Origin: Aureobasidium sp. EXF-3400 | Taxonomy: Eukaryota; Ascomycota; Dothideomycetes; Dothideales; Saccotheciaceae | Direction of reading: 5' to 3' | Assembly: GCA_024195585.1 (NCBI GenBank) | Contig: SWBL01000324.1 | Location: forward strand, 1-59,104 | Length of the DNA: 59,104 nucleotides | Shown here: piece after piece, positions 24,311-34,103 of the stretch | Layout of the letters: each line of letters opens with the position of its first letter | Position numbering within the stretch: the first letter of the stretch is position 1 | Notes under the pieces: model-generated | Told to the model about the DNA's origin: nothing | What the model saw: the letters and a program-made list of their open reading frames with translations, nothing else | The model's database searches: none | Position numbers and translations under genes: made by a program

Positions 24311-26047
24311 ATGAATCCAATGCACGAAATTCGCATGTCAGCATCGCCAGGAAGAGCACCACAAGTCATACACCAGCATGAAGTAGGAAGCCCCGTACGA
24401 AGCGTTCGTCCAGAGTTCTTGCTCGAATCGATCAATAGCCAGGCAGATTTTGGACCGCGGACGTTTCTAGACAACCCATCGCCGGACGAGGAAACACATG
24501 TCCCGGACATACCGAATACACATACTTCGCCTGAAATCGATGATTCTCACGCTGAACAGCCATTCTCTAAGCAAAGACGATCGGGTCACTACCTGGGCGG
24601 CACCACAGAGCAGTTTCAGTCGAACTGTGCTCCAGATCGAAGAACCCCCACACCTCCTTCACCTCGCTCACCCGTGGTGCAGACAGATTTCGAGAGATAT
24701 CAGCAGTTGACGCGTGAGAACTGCAAGAGTGGGTTCGATAGCGATGAAGATTCTTCTATCGGGTCGGTCGAGGAAATGACACCTGTCAGACCAACGAGGA
24801 GAAGCAATATGCTTGTGGAAGGTCTCTTCCATCATAGCTCTCCACATGCGCTGGAAGAAGAAAGTCCGATATTGCCAAAACATCAGGATTTGGCTGTGCT
24901 TCGTGAGATCAAGGAAGTGCATCACCTCACCATGCAAGCTCTGACTGGCAACACCGCCTCACCTACACCTCCGCCAATACCGACTCGTGACTCGCGATAC
25001 CAGGACTGGCGAAACTCTCGATACCGATCGGTTTCGGCGCCTGCAAAGAAGGTCACTATGGCGCCGCCACCTATCGATACATCGCGGATATCAGCACAAC
25101 AGCCACATGTCAAAACACCATACCCTTTCCGTGCCATCCACCGCAAGGAGTTTGGACGTCAATTCTCAGCTTCCGAACCTACTCTTCGCAGTCCACGCGT
25201 GCACGACAGCATACTCACACTCAGTATCCGTCGCAGTAATCCTAACAGCCGGCTGCGGCTCTCTACTCTCACCATTCCTGCCAACAGCGAGTTCAGCGCG
25301 ATCAAGAACCGCAATCAAAGTTCTAACCGTGGCGGACAAGAGTATACCCCCCAGGACTTTGACGACGCAGAATTGTTTCGCCAGCTACGCCGCCACTATC
25401 AAAGCCTTCTAGGCCCCTGGCGTCACTTTTCTGCTCGAAGCTTGACGATGATTTGTGTGAGCGGCGATGCCAGCAGACAAGCAGATTCGGGTTATGGATG
25501 GCTCTTGACACCACGTTCTCCTCGTACACTCGCCTACAAAGGTCTCAACGACACTTTCAGCGAAGAGAAACTCTTACGATTTTTTCACAATCCCAATGCA
25601 GCAGGGAAAAGTAGATATGCGTGGGTGAGTTGGGCACACAGATTAGCCGATGCACCTGCAATAACCACGCCTCTATCTCCTCCTTCTGCTTTACCGTCCG
25701 CAGCACTGGATACTGCACGCACACCTGCCTCTGCAGGAACCACATCAACGGTCAACAACCGGTTCTCGATGATCAGACGTGCGGAACAGCATGAAGGTCT
25801 TGAATTCGTGGTCTCGTGGTCTGTGCGGCGTATTCTTCTTGCTCTTGTTTTGGTTCTGGTGCTCAGTCTGGCGGCAACATTGCTTTGGGTGTTCTTAGGA
25901 AAGAATTCGCATTCTTCTGCAGGTCACGCCGGGTTTTTGGGTGCTGGAGACAGAGTTGTTGCAGGTGTCGTGATGGGAATCTGTGTGCTGCTGATCGGGT
26001 GTTTCGGGGTGGGAGGGTGGATTGGAATTAGTTGGTTGGTGTTGTAA
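24311..26047 (+). CDS. Membrane protein with two C-terminal TM segments, unknown function
   Basis: Single exon. The ATG at 24311 (MNPMHEIRMSASPGRAP) gives 578 residues; an ATG 147 bases upstream is in frame but closer to the preceding stop. Residues 1-350 are hydrophilic and Ser/Pro/Thr-rich with likely phosphosites (SPRSPV, TPTPPS). A conserved-looking globular stretch follows (AELFRQLRRHYQSLLGPWRH, then CVSGDASRQADSGYGWLLTP and EEKLLRFFHNPNAAGKSRYA). Two hydrophobic segments close the protein: RRILLALVLVLVLSLAATLL and VVAGVVMGICVLLIGCFGVG. I recall no named family. The layout is a cytoplasmic regulatory domain anchored by a C-terminal hairpin. Confidence 0.82.
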   Translation: MNPMHEIRMSASPGRAPQVIHQHEVGSPVRSVRPEFLLESINSQADFGPRTFLDNPSPDEETHVPDIPNTHTSPEIDDSHAEQPFSKQRRSGHYLGGTTEQFQSNCAPDRRTPTPPSPRSPVVQTDFERYQQLTRENCKSGFDSDEDSSIGSVEEMTPVRPTRRSNMLVEGLFHHSSPHALEEESPILPKHQDLAVLREIKEVHHLTMQALTGNTASPTPPPIPTRDSRYQDWRNSRYRSVSAPAKKVTMAPPPIDTSRISAQQPHVKTPYPFRAIHRKEFGRQFSASEPTLRSPRVHDSILTLSIRRSNPNSRLRLSTLTIPANSEFSAIKNRNQSSNRGGQEYTPQDFDDAELFRQLRRHYQSLLGPWRHFSARSLTMICVSGDASRQADSGYGWLLTPRSPRTLAYKGLNDTFSEEKLLRFFHNPNAAGKSRYAWVSWAHRLADAPAITTPLSPPSALPSAALDTARTPASAGTTSTVNNRFSMIRRAEQHEGLEFVVSWSVRRILLALVLVLVLSLAATLLWVFLGKNSHSSAGHAGFLGAGDRVVAGVVMGICVLLIGCFGVGGWIGISWLVL

Positions 26048-26570
26048 CAGGGAGAAGGGACAAAAGATGGTTATTGGGTCCTGTCTCTCGTCCCCTTCTT
26101 GCATCTTTGAGCGTTTGTTTCGTATTGTCTGTCTCTTTTACTTCTCTAATACTGGCATCTGTCAATTGAAGCAGCTGTGATGAAAAAGCCGAAATTTTGT
26201 GAGCTCCTCAAACACACTTTGTTTGTTCGCTATTCCGGTGGTCCTAGGCTATAAAGTCACGTATTTTATTGTTATCCGTCAGAGGGAAGTGGTTGATGAT
26301 GTTGACTTGAGAGAGTATGCTTTGGAATTAGATTAGAAAGCACGAACATGACGCGCTCAAAACACGTCTCCCCCACATCCGAAAAAGGCACTTCCAAACC
26401 ACCACTCACTCGCGACTACCTTGTACAAAACAATTAATCACCAAACAACACAAAACATCGATTATCAAAACCACCACTGCATCGAAAAACAATCCACCCC
26501 AAAATCTCGACCACCAAAGAATCTCTCTGCCAACTCGGAAAGCTCGAAACACATAAACATCACAAGAATC
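26048..26570. other. Intergenic, membrane protein to SLD5
   Basis: 523 bp with the 3' end of the membrane-protein gene and the SLD5 promoter. The last 150 bases are A/C-rich. No other signal. Confidence 0.5.
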
Positions 26571-27540
26571 ATGGATATCGACGATATTCTCGCCTCAGTA
26601 TCCAATACCGAACGCATACCACAACGGACTTCGGATCTGCAGGCGTTGACGAGAGCTTGGGTTGCTGAAAGATGTGCGCCGGAGTTATTGCCGTATCCTG
26701 AAGAATTGATCGATAGGGTTATGGATAGGATAAAAGTTCAGGTGAGAAACATCATTTCTTTTTTCTTATAGTGGTGGGTTGTTTCTTTCTTGGGGAACCC
26801 GGAAAGAGGAGAAGAGATGGATTTTAAAACTTGCAAAAATGTCGTGAGAATACAAAAAAAAGAAGCTTAGTGGAAGTTCTTGAAAGTGAATATTTTAGGA
26901 AAAAAGCGGTCTAGAAACAATGGGAAAGAAAAAGCAAAAAGGAAAATAATATCCTTTTCAACAGCAAAGAACTAACCAATTCAAATTATAGATCGAGACG
27001 GTAGAAGACATGACGGGAACAATGGACCCATCAGCAAACTTCAACCTCATAATCACACAAACCGAACTCGAAAGATTCAAATTCCTCATCCGATCATTTC
27101 TACGAGCGAGAATAGCAAAAGTACGTTTCATCTATTCAACCCACTCAACCTCTACTCCAAAACATCATATACTGATCAACAATCAACAGCTCGACAAATA
27201 CCCTCACCACCACCTTCCCTCTCCCAATCTCTCAGCTACAGAATCTCAATACTTGACGCATCGAGTCAGTCTGCTTTCGCACCACTTCTCGACCTCTTTT
27301 TTGTCGTCTTTTCCTGCTCAATTACAGAAATTGGACGATACGGCGGGAGGCATATCGATGGTTGATGCGCCGGATGTGGATGCTGCGGTGTTTGTGAGGG
27401 TGCTCAGGGATGCGGGACATGTGGAGGTGCAAGGAGAACAAGGGGTGGGTGTTGTGGAGTTGAGGCGGGGTGATGTTTGGTGCGTGAGGTGGAGTGCGGT
27501 TAAAGAGGCGTGTTTGAGGGGGGATGTTGAGATGGTCTAG
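26571..27540 (+). CDS. sld5: GINS complex subunit Sld5
   Basis: Exons 26571-26741, 26992-27120 and 27190-27540 give 216 residues, the usual Sld5 length. The first intron is 250 nt, far longer than others in the window. The A-domain helices are clear: DLQALTRAWVAERCAPELLP with YPEELIDRVMDRIK, then QTELERFKFLIRSFLRARIA and the LDKYPHHH motif that begins the linker. A short C-terminal B-domain follows (VDAAVFVRVLRDAGHVEV...GDVWCVRWSAVKE). Sld5 with Psf1-3 forms GINS, which joins Cdc45 and MCM2-7 in the CMG helicase at replication forks. It is essential in yeasts. Confidence 0.93.
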
Positions 27541-27779
27541 GGAGGATTTGTTGCTCGATGAGAGCATGGGCGCAGAAAAGCGACAAAAGCCGTTTATGGA
27601 AGGATGCACCATTGAAGCAGTAACATCAACAAGAGTCGACTGGAAGTTGCGACCATGATGTGCGAAAGAAGACTGTCATTGGTATCATAGCTTGCTAAGT
27701 TCTGCAAGAAAGAAGAAAAAAAAACATTATGAAAGAGACGATGAAGGATGTCAAGCCATCAACCAGTGATGGTATATGC

Positions 27780-28940
27780 TCAATGAACCTTCAGCCATTC
27801 GAGGACAACTTCAAAGGCTTGCTTTTGAGCTTGCTTGATGGCTTCATCTTGGTACTCGCCGACGACCGCAAAGCCTGTGTTTCGAGTGTCAGCCAACGAT
27901 TCTGTCGATATTGAGAACAAGGACTTACCGTGTGGTACTCCAGGATAAGTCCATTCTTGGACCTCAACGCCCTTTTCCTTCAGAGTCTTAAGGCCAGCCT
28001 GGCGTACCTCATCGCTAAACAGAGGATCCTCGTCCACAGTCAGAAGAGCAATAGGACTCTTGACACCAGTAAAGTCTTCACGCTCAATGGCTGCGCCATG
28101 AAGAATGACAGCAGCTTTGACGGCAGGACCTTTTCTGATCATGCCTTCCTCGGCCTTGCCAGCTGCCTCTTCACTGACCTCCTTTTGACCCTCCAGTACA
28201 TCGGCTCCCAGCTCGCTGGCCAGCAAAAGCGCGAATCTGCCACCGACACTGACACCAACGCAATACACGCCGCCACCGGCTTGCACGGCATCGGCAAACT
28301 CGTCCTTGACAGCAGTCAAGACCTTGTTCAACCTCGGCAACACAGAGCTAGGTGTATGTCTCGCCAGCCACATATCCAACCTAAAGCTCTTTGCAACCTC
28401 TGCAGCTCTCAACTTCAACTGCTCGAGGAAACTGGTCTTGTCGTCGCCAGCGGAGAAGACAGAGTTGGGTGCTGGGTCGTTGTTGAATTGGTCAGGCATG
28501 ATGACGAGGTATCCTTGTTCGGCATAGGCATCGGCTTGGAGTTTGTTGGCTGGAGCATGTATACCAGTACCGCCCGTCAAGAAGAGGAGCAGTTTGCAAG
28601 GGGCGTGGGGGTAGTCGGCGGGTTTTGTGATGTAGCATTCGATGTCGTTGAATTTGGTGATCTCGCCGGTCGGGGTTTGGGAGGTGGAAGTTGGTTCTGT
28701 GGTTTCGCGTTGGCATAGGTCTGTGATTGAGATGATACGGGTGGCTTACGTCCTCCTTCATGGACTTGGGCTTCTTGGTTCTTCAATCTTGTTAGCTCGT
28801 TCGTAGGAGCATCACACGTTGGCGGTGTCGAGACTCACTCCTAGACTTGGGCCTTGGTCGACGGCCGAGTCGCCTGGAATGGCACTCTGCTCGGCCAAGT
28901 CGCTTTCGGGAGCTCTGGTGGCCACTTCGTCGTCTGCCAT
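27780..28940 (-). CDS. Dienelactone hydrolase family protein with Ser nucleophile
   Basis: Minus-strand exons 28940-28839, 28780-28750, 28696-27929 and 27874-27780 give 331 residues. The joined N-terminus runs MADDEVATRAPESDLAEQSA..., then a short 31-nt exon, then PTGEITKFNDIECYITKPAD. The alpha/beta-hydrolase core shows an oxyanion-side LTGGTGIH, the nucleophile elbow GVSVGG with S194 where dienelactone hydrolases usually have Cys, an acid in TVDEDPLF, and the catalytic His in PGVPHGF. The last intron (54 nt) lacks stops and keeps frame, but removing it restores the family sequence PHGFAVVGEYQDEAIK. Family members hydrolyse dienelactones in aromatic degradation or act as carboxylesterases. 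With Ser at the elbow, general esterase activity is at least as likely. Confidence 0.85.
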
Positions 28941-29124
28941 GTTTGCTTGATGTTTGTATGGTTGATGTTTGTGGTTGGCAGCAACTGGGAGGGAGGCTTT
29001 ACCCCACGAACGCTGACGTCGCAGGGTCTTTGCACAGTTATGTAGCATTTATGCAAAATCTTGTATTATATTTATGTCATGGTATAGACGCACAAGTCTG
29101 CTTGAAACCATTAATCTAGAGCAC

Positions 29125-31797
29125 CTAGTCGGAATCACTCAGCATGTCCTCGCTGCCATCATCGTCACGCGCGACATGTGTTGTCAGCGCTTCAATGGCA
29201 GCTGCGCAACCCTCCTTTACCGCCTTGCGCTCCTTCTTGCCATTGGCAATCTCGGCCTTTCTGACCACCTTCTCGATGAAGTACCGAAGTCCCTGCACCA
29301 TGTCTGGAACGTCTTGAGCTTTTGAGAATATCTCGTTGACCGAGAGATCCCACTTGCTGCCCTTGGAGTTCTTCATCATCTTGATCAAGATTCTAGTCAA
29401 CAGGACTTCGGTGAATGTGTTCGTCTTTGGTTGCAAGTAAGCAAAGTTGAGTGTCTTCAGCGCTGTGATGGGGAAACCGCCCTCGGTGATAAGATCTGCG
29501 TAGAAGCGAGCAAGGTTCACAATCTTGCGAGTGCTCATATTCCCATCCTCGTCATCATCAAAAGCATCGTCTTCATCATCGGCTGTCATTGCCCTTTCAC
29601 CCATGCGCTTGAAGATGTCCCAGAGTCCGAATTGGAAAGCTTTGAGCATGCGCTTCTCGCTGCAAAGCTTCTTGGCGATGAGTGTGTAGTATGGGTTGTA
29701 TGTAGCTTCAGCACCTGCGCAGTGTACCAGCACGCGAGGAATCTCTAGCTCTTGGGCCTTCTTGAAGCCCAGCTTGAGAAGGCGCAAATGAGCATCTTGG
29801 TAATCAGAAGCTGACATGATGGTGACAAAGATGGCACGACGAATGTCAGTGTTCATGCCTTGCTGACGTGCTAGTTGAATCAGATCAACACTGCCGTCGT
29901 CCGCAGCTACTGTCGTCGAGTCATTCTTTGAGGCCTTGGTAGCAGGCTTGTCAGGAGCGTCCTCATCCTTGGAATGTTTTCCTGGGTCGAGCCAACTTGC
30001 ACCAACAAGCCACCATTTACCCTTCTTTTCTGTATCGCGGATATCAGCCAGTCCGATGCGCAGAGGTTCGCTTGCCTTGAGAGATGATCTGTTGTTGAGA
30101 GAACCCAGAGTCTTCCTCATTCTTGTTGTGTGTTCTGACACAATAGCAGAAGCCACAACACCAGTCTTGACGCGGTTGTTCTTAAGGTTGTTGATGGTCT
30201 CGATCATGAACTTTGTCCTTACTGACAAATTGGCTTCTCCAATACGAGTGACTTCTTTCTGCACCAGAATGACAATGTCCTTCAGTGCCGAGGGGTCATC
30301 CGCTCGAAGCTGGGGTCCAGAATTGCGGATGATCTTCAACAAAAGTTCGGTGTTCGCCTCGTTAAGCTCTTTGAGGAACAAACGGATGTAGTCAAACACA
30401 AGATTACAGCCAACGAGTTGGAAGTTGTAGAGTTCGGAAACCAGGGACATCAAGTTCGAGGTTTCTTTGCCTGCTGTGGTGCCTCCGGTATAATGCCTGT
30501 CGAAGTCGGTGACAATACGCTCAATGACTTGAGCACCGAAATCTGTTCCAATAACCTTGTACAGAGCGGCCATGAAACCTGCATGGAGAATGAGGAAAGT
30601 ATCCTGTAGAGTAGTGCGATCGCAGATGAGTCCAAGTAGAAGGTCGATGAGTGTTGTGGTGACGTATTGGCGAGGATTATTCTGGTAGATCCCTTCGATG
30701 GTTTGAAGGATAGATAGAAGGTTCGCTTCCGAAAGACGGTTGAGCTGACCCTGAATTTGACGACGAAGACGTGCCAGAGCTTCAGTGTCCGATGAGGGAG
30801 CGCCTCGCAATGAAGGTGGAACGTACTTCTGGACTGGAGCAGCACCAGCGGGTACAGGCGCAACGTAGGGATTCTCGCGCACCCTCGGTGCAGGCGCCTC
30901 CTCTTCACTTTCCTCATCATCCTCGTCGAAGTCTTCGAACTTTTCCTCGTCCATATCGTCACCGTCATCTTCATCCAGCATATCTTCATCCGATCCATCT
31001 TCGCCGTCTTCGTCCATATCATCTCCCTCGCCCTCTTCCAGTCCGTCAAGGTCGCCATCTTCGTCGCTTTCGCCTAGACCATCCATAATGTCGTCAAGAC
31101 CATCAAACTCGTCTTCGTCGCCGCTCATGTCTTCATCCTCCTCTTCCTCATCGTCTTCTGAAGGTTCATCCGCGACAGCAGCAGCAGCTTGACTGACCTT
31201 CCTCCTCTTCTGGCGCAACCAATCGTCGTCATCCGAGCGCTTTCTCTTTGGACCATCTTCTTCCTCGTCGTCATCCAGACCTTCAAGTAAATCGTCAAGT
31301 CCGTCGTCTGCAAAAGCTTTTGATCTCTTTGTCGACTTGATTCCTAATTTCTTCTCGAGGGCGGCAATTTCGGCGTCATCTTGTGCCAATCTGTCCTTGA
31401 CAGCTCTCGAAACGCGTACAGGTGGCGGCGGCGAGTCCTCTTGGATCTTTGATTTTGGAGGATCCTGCTTCTTGGTTGTCTTCAAGATTGATTTCGGCTT
31501 GTCCTCTTTCGAGGGTTTCGACTTTAGCTTGGAGGCAGGTGGCGGTGTAGGCTCGTCATCACTCTCATCGAAGTCATCTCTTTGCGGTTGAGGTTGGGGA
31601 CGTCTTTGCGGTTGGGGTCTCTGTGGCGGTGGGCGGGACCTTGATTGCTGGTGGCTCTGTTTTTTCTGATTTCTCTCGTTCTTGCGACGCTCCTTCCGTG
31701 TGGGAGCGTTCTTTCTGTTGTTACTGGTATCTCCGCCGATCTGGTCTAGCAGTGCCTTGGGAAGCTTCGGTTTGATGAATGAGTCGTTTGAACGCAT
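29125..31797 (-). CDS. sgd1: Sgd1/NOM1 nucleolar protein with MIF4G and MA3 domains
   Basis: Intronless, 890 residues. The N-terminal third is basic then extremely acidic (runs of D/E at about residues 195-310) with RKERRKNERNQKKQ near the start, typical of nucleolar ribosome-biogenesis factors. A MIF4G domain begins at about residue 340 (RRQIQGQLNRLSEANLLSIL...YVTTTLIDLLLG). An MA3 domain lies at about 645-760 (NTDIRRAIFVTIMSASDYQD...GFKKAQELEIPRVLVHCAG). Sgd1 binds the DEAD-box ATPase Fal1 (eIF4A3-like) and stimulates it in early 18S rRNA processing in the small-subunit processome. Confidence 0.93.
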   Translation of the reverse strand: MRSNDSFIKPKLPKALLDQIGGDTSNNRKNAPTRKERRKNERNQKKQSHQQSRSRPPPQRPQPQRRPQPQPQRDDFDESDDEPTPPPASKLKSKPSKEDKPKSILKTTKKQDPPKSKIQEDSPPPPVRVSRAVKDRLAQDDAEIAALEKKLGIKSTKRSKAFADDGLDDLLEGLDDDEEEDGPKRKRSDDDDWLRQKRRKVSQAAAAVADEPSEDDEEEEDEDMSGDEDEFDGLDDIMDGLGESDEDGDLDGLEEGEGDDMDEDGEDGSDEDMLDEDDGDDMDEEKFEDFDEDDEESEEEAPAPRVRENPYVAPVPAGAAPVQKYVPPSLRGAPSSDTEALARLRRQIQGQLNRLSEANLLSILQTIEGIYQNNPRQYVTTTLIDLLLGLICDRTTLQDTFLILHAGFMAALYKVIGTDFGAQVIERIVTDFDRHYTGGTTAGKETSNLMSLVSELYNFQLVGCNLVFDYIRLFLKELNEANTELLLKIIRNSGPQLRADDPSALKDIVILVQKEVTRIGEANLSVRTKFMIETINNLKNNRVKTGVVASAIVSEHTTRMRKTLGSLNNRSSLKASEPLRIGLADIRDTEKKGKWWLVGASWLDPGKHSKDEDAPDKPATKASKNDSTTVAADDGSVDLIQLARQQGMNTDIRRAIFVTIMSASDYQDAHLRLLKLGFKKAQELEIPRVLVHCAGAEATYNPYYTLIAKKLCSEKRMLKAFQFGLWDIFKRMGERAMTADDEDDAFDDDEDGNMSTRKIVNLARFYADLITEGGFPITALKTLNFAYLQPKTNTFTEVLLTRILIKMMKNSKGSKWDLSVNEIFSKAQDVPDMVQGLRYFIEKVVRKAEIANGKKERKAVKEGCAAAIEALTTHVARDDDGSEDMLSDSD

Positions 31798-32438
31798 GGC
31801 CGATGTCTTGATCAGAAACTAAAAATGGCAAGAGCATAAAATAATTATTTTGCCCGAGAGCTTGGCGGCATGTGAAGGGTCTTCCCCACATTCTCGGAGA
31901 TCTCGACAGCGGTGCGCCTCAAGTACTCGTACTCTACACAGACATTGATATGTCTAGTGAGCCTTTGGAGTGCTGCACTTTGCCTAACGACGCAAGCATC
32001 AATAGCAACGGTGTCTTCTCGGCCGTCTATTGTTAAGGTGCAGGGCATATGGCGGAATTGTGGGTGCGGCGTCTAGAGACGAAGTATGCATATGGACATG
32101 ATTTGTTCAAGAGGCTCGGATATTAGATGTTGCGTAGAGGTTGTTGTCTTTTGTTTCTCCTTGCAGACTTGAAGCATGTATGGCGCAGATAGTCATTGCA
32201 CTCGCTCTTTTTACTTTGATGTACTTATCAGTATTCAGTATAAAATTTATGCTGGATCAGATTGTCAGTAGTTGTGGATATTGTACTTAGAGCGTACCGT
32301 TCTGATTCTTGACCGCGATTGATGGATAAGATAATGGCATTGGCCGGTAACGACTTCCCCATTCATGTCGCTGCCCGCAACGACGCTTGTCTTGTGCTGT
32401 GTGCTGGCTGCTCCATCTTCTATACCACAACCACAACC
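31798..32438. other. Intergenic, SGD1 / SRP14
   Basis: 641 bp between divergent genes, holding both promoters and one short minus-strand frame listed separately. An AT-rich stretch runs over about 32200-32300. Confidence 0.45.
31845..32048 (-). CDS. Possible small protein (67 aa), unrecognised
   Basis: A 67-residue frame starting MPCTLTIDGREDTVAIDACV and ending MPPSSRAK. Its composition is protein-like (LTIDGRE, RLTRHINVCVEYEYLRR) rather than the low-complexity look of chance frames. It lies just upstream of SGD1 on the same strand, so it could be an upstream frame of the SGD1 transcript or chance. No family is recognised. Confidence 0.25.
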   Translation of the reverse strand: MPCTLTIDGREDTVAIDACVVRQSAALQRLTRHINVCVEYEYLRRTAVEISENVGKTLHMPPSSRAK

Positions 32439-32943
32439 ATGTCGTCACATCTTAGCAACGATGAGGTACGGTCGCGTGACAGCTTAGTGATACGCAAACT
32501 AACAATCATACAGTTCTTCACCAAACTGGTGTCTCTTCTTGAGACGCGCCAGCAAAAAGGTCACGGCAGCATCTGGCTGACACAGAAGCGACGTACGCAA
32601 ACAATCTCCCCGTGCTCTCGCTCTGCGCTGACATACACAAGTCGCTTTTGACGAATCTTCTGCCTCGAAACCTACCGACTCTCCTCTTGCCGATCTAGAC
32701 CCCCCGTCAGCACCTCTACCCATTGTAGTTCGCGCAACAGACGGCAACTCGCAAACGAAAGACCGCAAGAAGTCAGAGAAGATCAAGCTTAGCACAGTCG
32801 TACAACCCGATGATCTGGAAGGTTTCTACACTCGCTACGCAGAAGTTTGCAAGCAGGGCATGCAGGCCTTGAAGAAGAGAGACCGCAGCAAGAGAAAGAA
32901 GCAGAAGCAGGGCAAGAAGAAGGCTCAAGAGGACAAGAAATGA
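32439..32943 (+). CDS. srp14: Signal recognition particle subunit SRP14
   Basis: Exons 32439-32465, 32514-32592 and 32642-32943 give 135 residues. The first exon encodes only MSSHLSNDE; the second FFTKLVSLLETRQQKGHGSI; the third a loop, then the conserved second strand (KIKLSTVVQPDDLEGFYTRY) and a Lys-rich tail (KRDRSKRKKQKQGKKK). SRP14, with SRP9/21, binds the Alu domain of SRP RNA and slows translation elongation during ER targeting. An in-frame Met upstream is less likely than this start, which matches the family N-terminus. Confidence 0.92.
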
Positions 32944-33689
32944 GCCAGCCTACATCTTGTTGGATGTTAATGAGTAATGACGCCCGTCAAACCTGAAGGA
33001 ATAGCCGCGCCGTCTACGGGCTGCACAACCCGAAGGAGGCGTACTGCTTGCAGTCTCAGTGTAGCCAACATGGCTGATGTTGTGCTTGCTATCGAGACTT
33101 GCATTGCAAGCTTTCGATTATGGAAGATTGCCAAAATCGAGGACGACCGGGACAGATACCACGGAACAAAGACGCGGAGATGTTTGTACGCTAAGAGTCA
33201 CTGGAAGCATGGTCTGCTTGCCATAAAAGGACGAAACATGTCCTCAAGCTCCGAATCGATATTTGCTCCCTCACAAAGTCCCTCACCTTTCATCAGTGCT
33301 CTTGTCTGATATCCTTGTAGCACAATGTTTGATCTCAGACGCGCTAGTGCTGACACTCACTTTTCCCTTCATCCACGTCCTGGCGCACGGTAAAGAGCCT
33401 ACAGCTGCGCGTAGCTTCACTTTCTCATTTCCAAAACCTTCCCAGGGACGTACGCGTACGAGTGAAAGAGTTGCTCGTCCTTCTTTCACTCCCGGAACGA
33501 CTGGCTCTGCTATAGATTCACAACGCATGCACGTTCTTCTTCTGTTCCTATCCTTCCGCACGTGAATCTTACAAAACAACAACATCACCTCACACAATAC
33601 AACACACCTTTAGCCAACATAAGCAACTCTACATATCAGTAAGCTTGAACACACGCGATCATATCATAGCTGACAAGATCCCTGCAGAC
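32944..33689. other. Intergenic, SRP14 to H3-tail-like gene
   Basis: 746 bp. A plus frame at 32977-33309 shows no family resemblance. The last 100 bases are A/C-rich and contain a probable 5'-UTR intron at 33639-33687 (GTAAGC...branch GCTGAC...CCTGCAG), whose 3' splice site lies two bases before the next start codon. Confidence 0.5.
33639..33687 (+). other. Probable 5'-UTR intron of the H3-tail-like gene
   Basis: Donor GTAAGC, branch-like GCTGAC and acceptor CCTGCAG span 49 nt, matching intron sizes of neighbouring genes. The coding ATG follows the acceptor after two bases. This is read from sequence only; transcript data would confirm it. Confidence 0.5.
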
Positions 33690-34103
33690 ATGGGAAAGGC
33701 ACCTCGCAAGCAGCTTGCCTCTAAGTGGGCTCCACCAGTTCTACTCCCCGCTCTCTCTGGATTCAATCCTCTCCTGGAGGTCCAGTACGATCCCGCCTCT
33801 CATGAAGGAAAGAAAGTCCACGCTGTCAAGACCAACGCCGAGAACTTGGCCAATGATCTGATCAACAACAACCAGATCGAGGAACTCGGCGAGAAGTTGA
33901 TCGATTCCTATGTCGAGGAATACAGGCTCACGAACGACCCCGCCGACCCCGCCGACGCCGAAGAACTCGCTGATGAGAAGGAGAAGGTCAGCCAATGGGC
34001 AAAGCGCATGATCAACCGTGGTGATGTCGAGAAAATCAAGATGGAGTACATCAACTCCGCTCTGCGCATCTGCTTCAACCAGATCGACATGGAGAAGCAG
34101 TAA
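33690..34103 (+). CDS. Small acidic protein with histone H3 tail sequence at its N-terminus
   Basis: 137 residues from the ATG at 33690. Residues 2-12, GKAPRKQLASK, are identical to fungal histone H3 residues 13-23, including H3 K14, R17, K18 and K23. Residue 13 onward (WAPPVLLPALSGFNPLLEV) is unrelated to H3, and no other part of the histone fold is present. The remainder is helical and acidic (NLANDLINNNQIEELGEKLI, DPADPADAEELADEKEKVSQ) with a C-terminal segment GDVEKIKMEYINSALRICFN. An upstream in-frame Met at 33645 lies inside the probable 5'-UTR intron, so 33690 is preferred. Function unknown. The match suggests a substrate or decoy for H3 acetyl- or methyl-transferases or readers; that is inference. 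It is the first gene of a plus-strand block without housekeeping genes. Confidence 0.72.
   Translation: MGKAPRKQLASKWAPPVLLPALSGFNPLLEVQYDPASHEGKKVHAVKTNAENLANDLINNNQIEELGEKLIDSYVEEYRLTNDPADPADAEELADEKEKVSQWAKRMINRGDVEKIKMEYINSALRICFNQIDMEKQ

Noticed and set aside
32977..33309. 110-residue plus frame after SRP14
   Set aside because: Basic, low-complexity start and no recognised motif; it overlaps the probable promoter of the H3-tail-like gene.
33639..34103. A true histone H3 gene with a first exon upstream
   Set aside because: No sequence for the first 12 H3 residues was found upstream, and after 11 matching residues the frame encodes no histone fold. It is a short match, not an H3 gene.
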